DNA of 64,000 nt from Neoceratodus forsteri (lineage: Eukaryota; Chordata; Ceratodontiformes; Ceratodontidae): the NCBI GenBank assembly GCA_016271365.2, contig CM057453.1, forward strand, positions 1,088,343,001-1,088,407,000. The letters are read 5' to 3'. Below the pieces are notes generated by a model. It ran no database searches. It was not told where the DNA came from and was given only the letters and a program-made list of their open reading frames with translations. A program made the translations under genes and the position numbers. Below, piece after piece: positions 21,641 to 31,545 of this stretch (positions are counted from its first letter, which is position 1; each line of letters starts with the position of its first letter).

Positions 21641-21999
21641 ATGCAGCAACAGAGACATCATCTGTGAACCACTGATTATGAAACAACTCACTGAGGCCCT
21701 GGTCAAAAAAGATCAGGAGGAGAAAGGGGACACCAGGCCACAAGCTGTGGTCTGAGGTTGGTCTTTCCAACCAGCAGATGATGCCCCTAAGTAAAATGAG
21801 CTGAGTGAGGATGAGGATTCTGAAGTGTCATATCAGGGTAGCCACAGCAGCAGGAACAGAGGCAGAAGCAGACAAAGCCCAAAAAGGAGCAGCCACAGCA
21901 GCTGCAGCAGCAGGAAGGGCTGAAATCAACTATTTTCACAAGGTAATTTTATCTATATGTCAACTAATCCCAATGGTTCTGAGTGCCTCACAGCAGATA
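21641..21999 (+). other. Unassigned, Ser/Arg-rich frame and CAG-rich tract
   Basis: One plus-strand frame near 21680-21925, with two stops, reads an acidic stretch (ELSEDEDSEVSYQG) followed by a Ser/Arg-rich stretch (SHSSRNRGRSRQSPKRSSHS). It could be the remnant of a low-complexity gag-like or SR-type protein. The underlying DNA is rich in CAG and AGC, so chance is possible. Confidence 0.35.
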
Positions 22000-22118
22000 A
22001 AATACAATTAATTTTAAAACAAATAATAAATACAAAATAAAAACAATTTAAATTAATAAATTATAATACAGTACCAGACCCAAAGTTCAAAGAAAACAGA
22101 TGGGTTTTTAAGTAGGAT

Positions 22119-24001
22119 TTAAAAAGGGTCAACGAAGGAGCGCCTCTCATATCTGGGGGAAGGGCATTCTATAAGAACAGGACAACCACACCAAATGCCA
22201 AAGACTTCAATCTGGGTATACAAAAGGAGACTTTCCTCTGATGACCAGAGTGGGTATCCAGAAGCGTAGAGAGTCAAGAGGTCTTTCAGGCAGACTGGAC
22301 CCAAAACATGCAGGGCTTTGTATGTTAACAAGCATGCCTTGAAATTGATATGCCACTGCATTGGCAACCAAGGGAGAGCATGGAGAACCAATGTGATATA
22401 CTCAAACTGTTAGGGTCCTGCAATCAGCCAGGTTGCTTATCATTCTGGACTAGCTTCAAGCAATGCATCAGCTTCGTGGATAATGCAGGGTGCAGCGCGT
22501 TACAGTAATCCAGTCTAGATGTAACCAGGGGCACCAGATTAGCCAGTTCCAGAAAGGGTTTGATCCGGGAGATGTTGCAAAGAAGGTAGAAACAACTGCA
22601 GACAACAGCTGACACCTGATATTATAGTCAGCCTGGAGTCCACAGTGACACCCAGATTCCTCACCCTATCTACAGATCCAAAGTGTGATGCCATCTAAAG
22701 ATGGAAGGATTGCATCAGCATTTGTCATCGCAGAACCATATTGACCCGGTTCCACTAGTAGCACCTCCATTTTTAATGAATTAAGCCTAAGCCAGCTGGC
22801 AGCATCCAGTCTTATATTTCTGTAAGATATTTAATCAGTCCCAAAACTGCAGCCTCATCACCATGAGTACAAGACATATACAGCAGGGTATCATCAGCAC
22901 AGCAATCAAAACTCAAGCCACAGCATCTAATGATCTCCTCCAATGGCAACGTGCACACAGTGAACAACATGGAAGCTAAAATCAACCCCGAGGCACCCCA
23001 TAGCAAAGGGCAGCACTACTCAAGATGAAAAGAGCCAAGTGCCTCCTGCTACACCCTGCCAGATAAGGAGAACTCAAACCACTGAAGCACTGTACCTGTA
23101 AGTCTTACATAGTGCCTCAGATGAGTCAACAGTACCCCATGGTCCACTGTATGAAAAGCCAAGGAATGGTTAAGTATGACAAGAATGGAGTGATGTCTGC
23201 TTTCTCTTGACAGGAAAAGATCATGATGCACCCTGACTCGAGCAGTTTCAGTACTCTGGCAAGGTCAGAATCCAGACTAGAATGACTTGTAGATGTCATG
23301 TTTCTCCAAGTGTTACTGTAGCTACACAGCAACCACCTTCTTGGACAGTTTCCATAAAATGGGAAGGTTCACAGGACTGTAATCTGAGAGAATGTCAGGA
23401 TCCAGTGACTTCACCACAGCCCTTTTTAAGGGGGCAGTAAAAAACTCTCCAAGAGAACACTCAATGATCTCTACAGAAATTGGACTGAGAGTCTCCCAGC
23501 ACTCCAAGAGAAGTGGGGCTGGCCCAGGGTCTAATATACAGTAGGTAGGGCACAGTCTCATGAACACCTGGAGAACATCATCAGCCACCACCATCTCAAA
23601 CTTCACTTACAAAGACAAAATGCCTCTGTCCATCACAGACTGGACACTGCTGGCAGATGACAGGTCGCTTGAAGATATACCAGTCCATAAAGAAGATGCC
23701 AAAACTAATCATAATTTTCTGTGGAAAAATCTCTACAGGACTGTAGACAGATTGGATTTAATAATCTGTCCATAGTATTGAAGAGTTGAGCTGGTTGATT
23801 CTTTCCAGAGGCAATCACCTGTGACAGGAATGCCGACTTTTGCAGAGTGATTGCCTGCAGATATTCAACATAATGAGCCCTCAGTGCCAGTCTGTCCTCA
23901 TCCAGCCAGGACCTCTGCCAACAATGCTCTAACCTCCACCCCTTTGTCTTCAACCTCTTCAGTTCACCATCAAGCCATGCTGACCTGTGGAGAAAAATCA
24001 A
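22119..24001 (-). pseudogene. L2-1 reverse transcriptase and C-terminal region
   Basis: Minus-strand patches in order: KSAFLSQVIASGKNQPAQLF (linker, near 23760-23820), DPGPAPLLLECWETLSPISV then SLDPDILSDYSPVNLPIL (motif 1 region, 23322-23606), and AFHTVDHGVLLTHLRHYVRL (motif 3, near 23100-23165). The catalytic box reads CCADDTLLYMS (near 22865-22900; CADD for YADD). NISRIKPFLELANLVPLVTS (near 22505-22580) and LPWLPMQWHINFKACLLTYK (near 22315-22380) form the C-terminal segment typical of L2. The Asp pair survives, but frameshifts and stops occur throughout. Confidence 0.85.
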
Positions 24002-24021
24002 GAGACAGACACGGAGATTTG

Positions 24022-24923
24022 CTAGGAGTCAAGTGTGGCCATAAGAGCCATATTATAGGACTCCATGGCCTCCTTGACTCCCATTGCACAGGCTTTCTCC
24101 ATGCCCAAAATGTCCAGTAACAACAGGAGACTTTCAGGCTCCAAGTTCTGAATATGATGGTAACTGACCATCTCCCTTGGGAAAGTGAAATAGGGAGCCC
24201 TGCAAAGAAACTGTGTGGCATTATGATCTGACCAACCAACTGGATCAACCCTGACATCACTAATGACCCAAAGAGAAAACAAGATCCAAGGCATGACCAT
24301 GCTGCTGGGTGCCACTGGCAGTTGCCTATATGAGACTGACTGAAGATATCAACTGGAGAAAATGCATTCCAAAAAGAAAAGTTTCATCATCGATCCAAGT
24401 ATTGAAATCACCCAGAACAAAAAGTCTAGGTGATTTCAACTCCAGATCAGCCATGAAGCTCTCAAGTTCCTGTAAGAAATCATATCCATACCTGGCTGAT
24501 ATATGGAAATGATCTTGCAACCTGTACTCAACCCCCTTTTCACCACCACACATTCAAATTACCTGGTCACTTCCATGGGGTGTGTCATCAGTCCCAATGT
24601 GGCTCTAAAGCAGATGGCTTCTCCCCACCCCACCCCATGTTCCTACCTAGGACTACATACCACTGAATAACCAGGAGGAATGGAAACCTCCAGAACTGGG
24701 CAGGAGTCATCCCCAACCCCATCCAAGTCTCTGTGATGAATACCTGATCTGCCAAGAAGACTGAGATGAAAGCCTCCATCATGGCCATTTTATTCCTTAG
24801 TGATCTGGTGTTACAGAGAACTGACCTAAGGGGAGGAGTTGAGTCTGCCAGCCCATTAGCTATCAGCTGAACAGAAATATCAGAGGCAGGGGGAATAGAA
24901 ATCAGGCAAGGGGGGCCCTTCAC
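24022..24923 (-). pseudogene. L2-1 APE endonuclease
   Basis: The frame 24588-24923 reads SVLCNTRSLRNKMAMMEAFI and VFITETWMG (endonuclease start, with the Asn and Glu catalytic patches). The frame 24326-24553 reads FVLGDFNTWIDDETF (GDFN box). A VGWSDHNATQF patch with the catalytic Asp-His occurs near 24210-24240. The domain is thus complete in motifs but split into three frames. Confidence 0.85.
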
Positions 24924-25460
24924 CAGCCTAGGCCTACCACTGGGTACTTTTTTGATTCCACACTCTTGATCCTACCCACTCCATACACCCTCGGAGCTAA
25001 TCTACAGCCAGAAGACCCACAACTTCCTGCAGTAGTTTATCATCACTGCACAAAAGGTACAAGGGAGCCCTCCAAAGGGAGGCTACTGGCACAGCTGCTC
25101 AAGGAGTAGACTAATCCAGAACTGGCAATTGCCTGGCACGTACTAAGTACACATCACACCCACACCCAACCTAAAAACCTCTTACCCACAACACAAATAA
25201 TCACCCCACTCCCACTGCTATGTCCCAACCCAACCAAAACATACATCCCAAACACTCAAAACAAAATAAATCCAATATTGTCACTCACCCCCACTCACTC
25301 AACAATCACACCACTAACAAAGGCAACAACCACAATTATACACCACAAAAGACACAGACAAAGAACATTTCAGTACTTAGAATGCAAATCATTAAACTTT
25401 TGAAAGCACCAAAAAATTATGCAATAACAATCAAAAATAAAAGTCCAGAATAAAATGTGT

Positions 25461-25869
25461 AAGAAAAATCTTTCTCTCTACCAAGAGGAGAGCTTGCCCA
25501 AATCCTGGACTAACTGACAGTCATGCTGAAATTCATAAAAATGCAGGGCAGGAAAACATTCAAATTCAGGAGATCCAGTGAAGCCTGCTCTCACCAGACT
25601 CAATGGCAGGTTTAAATGAAGGTCAAGAAACCTGAGAAAAGGAAGCTGGGGTTGAACAGTTAAACTTGACTTGGAAAAGATGAGGATGTAGTTTGATTTG
25701 GAAAAAAATACAGGCAAAGAGAGCCAAGAAAGATGCAGAGAGTGCCTAGATAGAGGCAAAAGCCCAGGTCAAACATGAACTTGAGCTGGAGTAATTACAT
25801 CCACAGCCATCTAGAGTGATAAATTGGGATGAGAATGGGGGGAGGGGGGTGTCAGCACATAATCCCTAA
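25461..25869. other. Unassigned sequence
   Basis: A 93-codon frame on the minus strand (25478-25759) has no recognised domain. The stretch could be the outermost L2 leader or unrelated DNA. Confidence 0.35.
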
Positions 25870-26570
25870 TCAAATTCTAAAATGTATCCTAATTTTAAAG
25901 AAGGAGGCAATCTAGATGGGCTCCTTCCAGTATTTCAAAAAATGTAGAGTCCAAATTGGACAAGGAAATGTGGACCCTCAGTCTCACTCCTTTATTGTCT
26001 GGAAAGGCCACAAATGAATGAACAAGACAGTTGTGGCTATGATAACATTAAAGGGGTGTTATTAAAATGTTCTGAAAGTACAGCTGACATATATAGGCTG
26101 AAGTTTTGTAGATTTAAGAAAGGCCATGGTGATATTTCTCTGGAAATGTGGATATAGCTGGCCAGTTTGCTCAGGAGCGGGTTAGAGGGGGCACAAGCAT
26201 CATCGGTTAAGCAAATTACAGAGGTTGTACTACAAAAAGTTCTTCAGGTGTTCTCCAGATGATTCAAAAGGTTTGGCTGGCAAACTGAGCCCCGAGTTCT
26301 GCCAGACAAGCAGCCATAGCAGCTGACTGCTATACAGCCAACATGCATTTTGCCAGTCATAAGAATGTTGGGAGAGGAACAGTCAGGTTCAAAGGGACAT
26401 GCATGCCAGAAAGGAAGCCTAAAGAGACCGCAGCCATTCTTGAACCCAGAGTGGAGCACCATCCATCCCTACAAACCTAAGCAGGAGCAGGGGGAATAGA
26501 GGTGTTATGTGTGCCAGCAAGTGGGGCACAATGCACGCTTCATAAAACTGCCCAGAGCATAAAGCAAAGG
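25870..26570 (+). pseudogene. Ty3/Gypsy-type gag remnant with zinc knuckle
   Basis: The plus strand reads, across frameshifts, LSLTPLLSGKATNE near 25980-26020, a VVAMDNIKGVLL-like patch, IYRLKFCRFKKGHGD near 26090-26135 and EVVLQKVLQV near 26223-26255. A CYVCQQVGHNARF zinc-knuckle patch near 26502-26542 follows. This order (capsid core, capsid C-terminus, CCHC knuckle) is that of a retrotransposon gag of Ty3/Gypsy type. The fourth zinc ligand is missing. The strand is opposite to the Gypsy pol at 34811-37860, so it is probably a different copy. It is broken and non-functional. Confidence 0.65.
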
Positions 26571-27029
26571 GACCAGGAGCAGAGGGAGAGAATTGTTTTG
26601 CTTCAGACTCTCATAATGCCAATTATGTCAGTTGGGGCAATAGGTCCTGTTCAGCTAAATACTGTATAACAGCTTAAATTCATGCTCATTATATTTAACA
26701 CTCCAAGCCCACCCAACATGTTCATGCCATCTTATTTTCACTGGTGGAACACTAGTGCTGCTACTATATAGTGATTCACCTAATATTCACTGTCTTCTTA
26801 TTTTAGCGCTAACGTGAATCCAGCGAAAATAGCAAAATTAAAAAGACAGTGATTATATCCTGTTACACAATATATGCTCTTTGTTGCAGTGGTGTAACTA
26901 GGAAAATAACATTTGTAAGCCAGAACCCTTTGGTGCCCCTTTGCCATCTGCTCTACTCCCAGTTGTAGACATGTCCTTATTTGGTAACCAGACCCCTTGC
27001 ACATGTTATGTTGTACTGCAGGAACAGCA
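26571..27029. other. Unassigned sequence
   Basis: No recognisable coding or repeat signal. It could be the continuation of the Gypsy element after gag, but no protease or RT patch was seen. Confidence 0.4.
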
Positions 27030-27723
27030 TATTGGACCCTATTCTTGAATGGGCCGGGGTGGCTATGCGCCAAGTAACTCAGGTTCATAGCCACCCCGCA
27101 CCCAATTGCACCCACTGCACCCCCTTGACGGCATGCACAAAAATGTTATGCCCCCCCATGCACCAGATACCCAGCTAAGCGGAGCCTCCACCGTGGTTGG
27201 GTCGGGGTCTCTGTGGCGGTGGTGCCGGCATCTACAACATTCACAAAAGTGCGGAGTGCCATATGCGGGGGCTGGTGGCTATGCATCTGGAGGGCAGCTG
27301 TAACAGATACATGCCCCCTCCAGATGCTGCCGCCAGACCTGCTGCTGCAGGCGGGGGAGTCATTGGGCCCACACAGGAGGTTGCCATGGGGGTCGGGGGA
27401 TAGTGGTCAGGCCAGGGGCAGGCGGCCAGCAAATACCCCCCTGACAGCATGACCGGTGCTCTGCATGCCCCTGAAATATGGTGCCATACCAGCACAAGTG
27501 ATCCACTATGGACCCGGGTAGGGCAGCCCATTGGCTGCTGACCCAGGTCTGCAACCCCACCCCAGTGAACCTCTGCTCCGGGGGGGGGGAAATGGACATG
27601 GAAGGGAGTGAGGCGGGGAACACTGCTTCATGAATGTGGTTCCCATGAGGATCTCCCAGGGGTGCAAAGCTGCGCGTGCCTTTTAGCTCCAGCTCCACAC
27701 CTCTTCATGCATAGGGCCCAATA
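27030..27723. mobile_element. Candidate MITE with terminal inverted repeats
   Basis: The left end TATTGGACCCTATTCTTGAA (27030-27049) is closely matched by the complement of the right end near 27700-27723 (TATTGGGCCCTATGCATGAA). The interior is GC-rich, unlike its surroundings, and holds a perfect 12-base inverted repeat GGGGTGGCTATG (27056-27067 with 27086-27097). No transposase was found, so it would be non-autonomous. No target duplication could be fixed, and the superfamily is open. Confidence 0.55.
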
Positions 27724-29609
27724 AGAGCAAAACTAGAGCAGAACTTAATTTAATGCATTAAACATTAGTCTTAATTCAAACAGAGAACAAAAAAAATCAT
27801 ATTATAACACCACTAGGGTGGAAGCAGGAATAACCAAAATCAATGGTCATGCCCAGAATGCTGCTCCCTCTCCAATCAACTTGTAAATTGTGGCTTACTT
27901 AGGGTATGCATTCTCACACCCCACACAATTGAAATCAATGGTAAACATGTGCAAGAGCTACAGTAATAGCCATATAGTGCATCAGGATCCAGTTAAGCCA
28001 GAACAGGTCCTGCCTGATAAATTTGCCCTGGTAAATTGTGCAGTAAGATCAAAGGTGCCAGTTTCATTTGCTCAAGTACTAATGAGTAGGGAAGGGGTTA
28101 TGGAATCAAAAAGGTGGGAATAAGTGATGATTGGGATGTTGCTATGCTTTTAGAGAATGGCCTAAAGTGCTGGCATGACACAGTGTGTGCAGTTCCCCAG
28201 AGTAAGTCTATCAGATTCAATTCTGATGACATTGACAGCAGGGACAAAGTGGCTATAGAAATTATGTCAGTTTGCCACAGCTTGAGTTGTCACATACTGA
28301 CACTGCAGCCAGCAGAGTGGAGGAGACTTCTCACACATCAGTCTCTGCTGCAACTGACAGCTGCCTAGAGGAAACTCCAAGGGAGGGTTCTTTCCCACCA
28401 GGATTAATAAACAGAATTTAAACAAGCCTTAGAGGAGGATAAATCCATGGGGGAGTTAAGAAAACATGTAAGCTATGCTGATACAGATCCTCATGAAGGA
28501 GGGGTATAGCTGGGTATACTGGGATGATTGCTTATTCTGCAGGGAGTGAATACCTCACAGAAGTGCAAATGACTGGCAGGTTTGCAGACAGATAGCAGTT
28601 CTTAGGAAATACAGGAAGCAGCTTCTGAGCATCACACATGATGTTCCTCTTGCAGGACACATGTGGTAAGACAGACCAAGCAGAATTTGACACAAAACTT
28701 CTACTGACCTGGCATGTGTAAGGATGCGGCAGAGTACTGTTACATTTGGGACAAAGGCCAGGGAGTATGAAAACAATTTCAGGGGGTTGCATCTGTGTCC
28801 CATCACCCTGGTCAAGTCTGAAAACAGGTAGTATTGTCTAGATATTTTTCCCAGTCAACAAAACCTAAATAAATAATTAAATAAAATTCCCTTACCCATA
28901 ATAGAAGTACCCTTTCAATGGGTAGCTGTAAAAATTGTGGGGCCCTTGAGTATGCCATCAAGCTCCCAAAAAGAGGTACATTCTGCTGGCAGCAGATTAT
29001 GCCATGCAGCACCCCCTAGTCTGTGGTGATGTCCTCCATTAAGGCAGACAAAGTGGACTAATTAATTGCTGGGGATTTTCAGCAAGGAGAACTTTCCTCA
29101 GGAGAGTTTAGCTGACCAGGGTACAAACTTCATGTTTGCCCTGATGAGTTTATAGGGCAAAATGTGGGGTGCACAAGACACAGAATGGGGTGGACAAGTG
29201 TGGAGGTCAGAAAGAGCTGGTGCAAGAAGGCCACTGGTAAGCCTGAAGATGCACGATCTTTGACAGGTACACTATATTCAATTTATTTAGTGTGCAGTAC
29301 TGTCATATGGATACTAGTTCAGGGTTCTCTGCAGATTGCTATTCATGCACTACACCAAGAAAATCATTACCATAACATTTACGTGCCAATGGCATATTGG
29401 CATATGGCTATGACATCAACAGGATGTCCCTGCTGTGCTTCAGAAAACTTTCACTATTATAAAACACTTATCCCTTAGCACAAACATAATTGGTATCTTA
29501 TGCTGTCAATGGATTACTCGTATGGACTGTCCTCTCCCTTTAGAGCTCTTTTGTTTACAGTACATCTACCTAGGATAACTCAAGTGAAATCCAAAATCTC
29601 ATTTCATTG
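27724..29609. other. Unassigned sequence
   Basis: Several 60-105 codon frames occur on both strands with no recognised domain. The only repeat seen is the segment at 29164-29240 shared with 20712-20800. Nothing else can be supported. Confidence 0.5.
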
Positions 29610-29775
29610 GGATCCTGCTTTTACCCCATTTCACATCTGGGAAAGTTGAGGCAGTGGGAGAGCATGTAACTTTCTCAAGGGCACACACAATCATATTGCT
29701 GGGCTGCTGGCTATAATGGGATTTGAAATGGTTTCTCCTGATTGTGTTCTGAACACTCTATCTCACTGCCTTTCC
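29610..29775 (-). mobile_element. MIR-like CORE-SINE, minus strand
   Basis: Read on the plus strand, the piece has the reverse order of a MIR: CCCATTTCACATCTGGGAAA near 29625-29645, GTAACTTTCTCAAGGGCACA (core, near 29667-29686) and GGGATTTGAAA (complement of the tRNA B box, near 29719-29729). GAACACTCTATCTCACTGCC (tRNA head, near 29750) comes last. It is old and diverged. It is a second CORE-SINE, clearly different in age and tail from the one at 4745-4948. Confidence 0.7.
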
Positions 29776-30124
29776 ATTTGCCAACAGTGAGCCTAGACAC
29801 TGCATTTGCAATTTTGCTTGTCAGACTGATGAAATACTTTCTTCTTAACAGGCTCATTGTCCAGGCTGGAAAACTAGCCTTCTTCCATTCACAACATATG
29901 GCCCAAATCCAGGTCAACACTTGAAATAGAATGCCAAAGGCATGTGCAGGGCCACCGTTATGGGGAGACAATCGGCACTTTTTTCCCAGGCCCTGAGCGC
30001 TGGAAGGCCTGCCTGTGCTGTGCTTATATGCTTTTTTTTTTAATTAAATTTTTTGTTGTTGTTGCTTTCTGTGCCTGAGTGATTATCTTTGTTGCCGTCT
30101 GGGCACGGGGGGAGGGGGGTGTAT
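29776..30124. other. Unassigned sequence
   Basis: A T-rich run (30032-30062) may be the complement of the A-rich tail of the L1 remnant that follows on the minus strand. No other signal. Confidence 0.35.
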
Positions 30125-30990
30125 TCACTTAGTTACAATCATGTGACATGACGTGGGTACATTTTGTAAGGTTGGGATTGGGAGCAGCTCCTCTTGAGCA
30201 CTTAGCGCTTGTTGCTGTTGAGTTGCCATATCATTTGTTAACAAATATCCTGTATCATCGGGGCTGTGGACATAACCCACTGTTTCTGCTGCTGCCAGCT
30301 GTTTTGGGAAAGTAGGGTTGACTTTAGCCCACACTGGCAGATTCCTGTGGATCCTTCTTAGTGACAGGGATTCTTTCCATGTATTTAGCATTGTTCTGGT
30401 GCAGCTATTCTTGGGGAAGGTTTTAGCTACATGATCTCCCTCTCCCTCTCCCCAAGAGCCACCCAGCTCGGGGCATCTTCCCTTTGCAGCTGCATCAGTA
30501 AGCCTTGCATCTGACAGGCCTTGGAAGTACAGTAGGTTGGTAGGTCAGGAACCCTCAGACCTCCCTTATCCTTAGCAACTGTTAAGGTGGTGCATGGGAT
30601 TCTTGACTTATCCACCCACACACAAATGTTGACAAGGCCTTCTGAATCCCTTTCCAAACTAGCTTAGGGATGGGTACAGGCAGTGAAGAGAACAAAAATA
30701 AAACCTTGGTAGGACAGTCATCCTAAGGGTCTCCACTGTCACTGAAATGCTGAGGGTTAATTCCTGCTACCTGAGGAGGTTCTTGACCTTAGCCTGCAGA
30801 AGTAAGGGACATTTTATTTTATATAATCTATGAATATTTTTTGAAATTTGAATTCCTAAGAACTTGAAATGTGGGATTACCCATTTATAGGGGTAGTTTT
30901 GCTGAAGCTGTTGGGGAGTCAACTTTTCTAGTTTCATCAGGAGGCAACCTCTTGCCAAGGCAGGAGGATGCATTGGTGCTAGAAACCCTC
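30125..30990 (-). pseudogene. L1/Tx1-like ORF2 C-terminal remnant
   Basis: Minus-strand frames read HFKFLGIQISKNIHRLYK (near 30820-30875), then CVWVDKSRIPCTTLTVAKDK and GGLRVPDLPTYCTSKACQMQ (frame 30427-30657). This is the segment after the RT in L1/Tx1-type ORF2, where a W..K.PRI..TL....GG...P pattern is conserved. The frame 30125-30391 probably covers the remaining C-terminus. It might be the 3' end of the L1 whose other pieces lie at 40690-56700, but the intervening RT core is absent, so this is only a guess. Confidence 0.65.
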
Positions 30991-31065
30991 ATCGCTGGGT
31001 GCTGGGCTCAACAACCTGGGCTCGTTAACAAATCCAGATCACCACATCACAAGCTGTAGTGCTAC

Positions 31066-31420
31066 TACTGCACTGACAGACTGGCCACTTCAAGTGCACT
31101 TTGATATTTCACATGTTAAAAATATCCATTACTACCAATTTATTAATTTTTTTACAATTCCATCCCTTAAACTTTATAGTGCTACATTCCGTGTCCCATA
31201 ATTCTAATTGTAAGGAGCATAGCACCATGCTAAAATGTTTAGTTTTGTTACAGTAAGAATTGTCTTAGTGGCAAATAAAATTTTAAACCATCATATCTTA
31301 GTTGCTGAATAAAAATATATTGAAAACCAACATGGATATAATGATGTATTTCACAAATGTGCACTATCAAAGTGCACTCGACAGTAGGGAGTGGCCAGAC
31401 TAGGGGACGGAGGTGCTGCA
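31066..31420. mobile_element. Short AT-rich inverted-repeat element (candidate MITE)
   Basis: The left end carries GACTGGCCACT then AAGTGCACTTTGATA (31078-31106). The right end (about 31362-31400) carries their complements, with about ten extra bases between the two blocks. The roughly 250-base interior is AT-rich and non-coding. The ends and the superfamily are uncertain. Confidence 0.5.
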
Positions 31421-31444
31421 CTCTCTGCGGAAGTTTGACAATGA

Positions 31445-31545
31445 TGATCACAGAATCACAGAAGGTGATGGCAGAAAAGGACCTCATGGCCCATCTAGTC
31501 TGCTCTTTGCTCCCCCAGATCACCCCGCCATATGTTGAGACCCCT
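31445..31545 (-). mobile_element. CR1 3'-end fragment
   Basis: A roughly 100-base piece begins GATCACAGAATCACAGAAGG and contains the CR1 terminal hairpin (GGCAGAAAAGGACC..TCTAGTCTGC, about 31472-31504). Only the 3' UTR end is present. Confidence 0.7.

Larger units (their letters stand above)
22000..25460 (-). mobile_element. Nearly complete L2-type LINE, copy L2-1
   Basis: An L2-like element of about 3.4 kb on the minus strand, with 5' leader, endonuclease, RT and C-terminal segment ending at an AT-rich 3' end near 22000. The 5' leader (about 24990-25460) is A/C-rich on the plus strand, as is the leader of the second L2 at 44900-45060. The protein is split by many stops and frameshifts. Identification rests on RT and endonuclease patches shared with L2-2 (41605-46470). 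Confidence 0.85.

Noticed and set aside
27030..27723. Overlapping open frames of 65-112 codons in the GC-rich block, as a possible CpG-island gene
   Set aside because: Frames occur on both strands in parallel, with low-complexity products and no start context. The GC-rich block has matching inverted ends and fits a MITE better.
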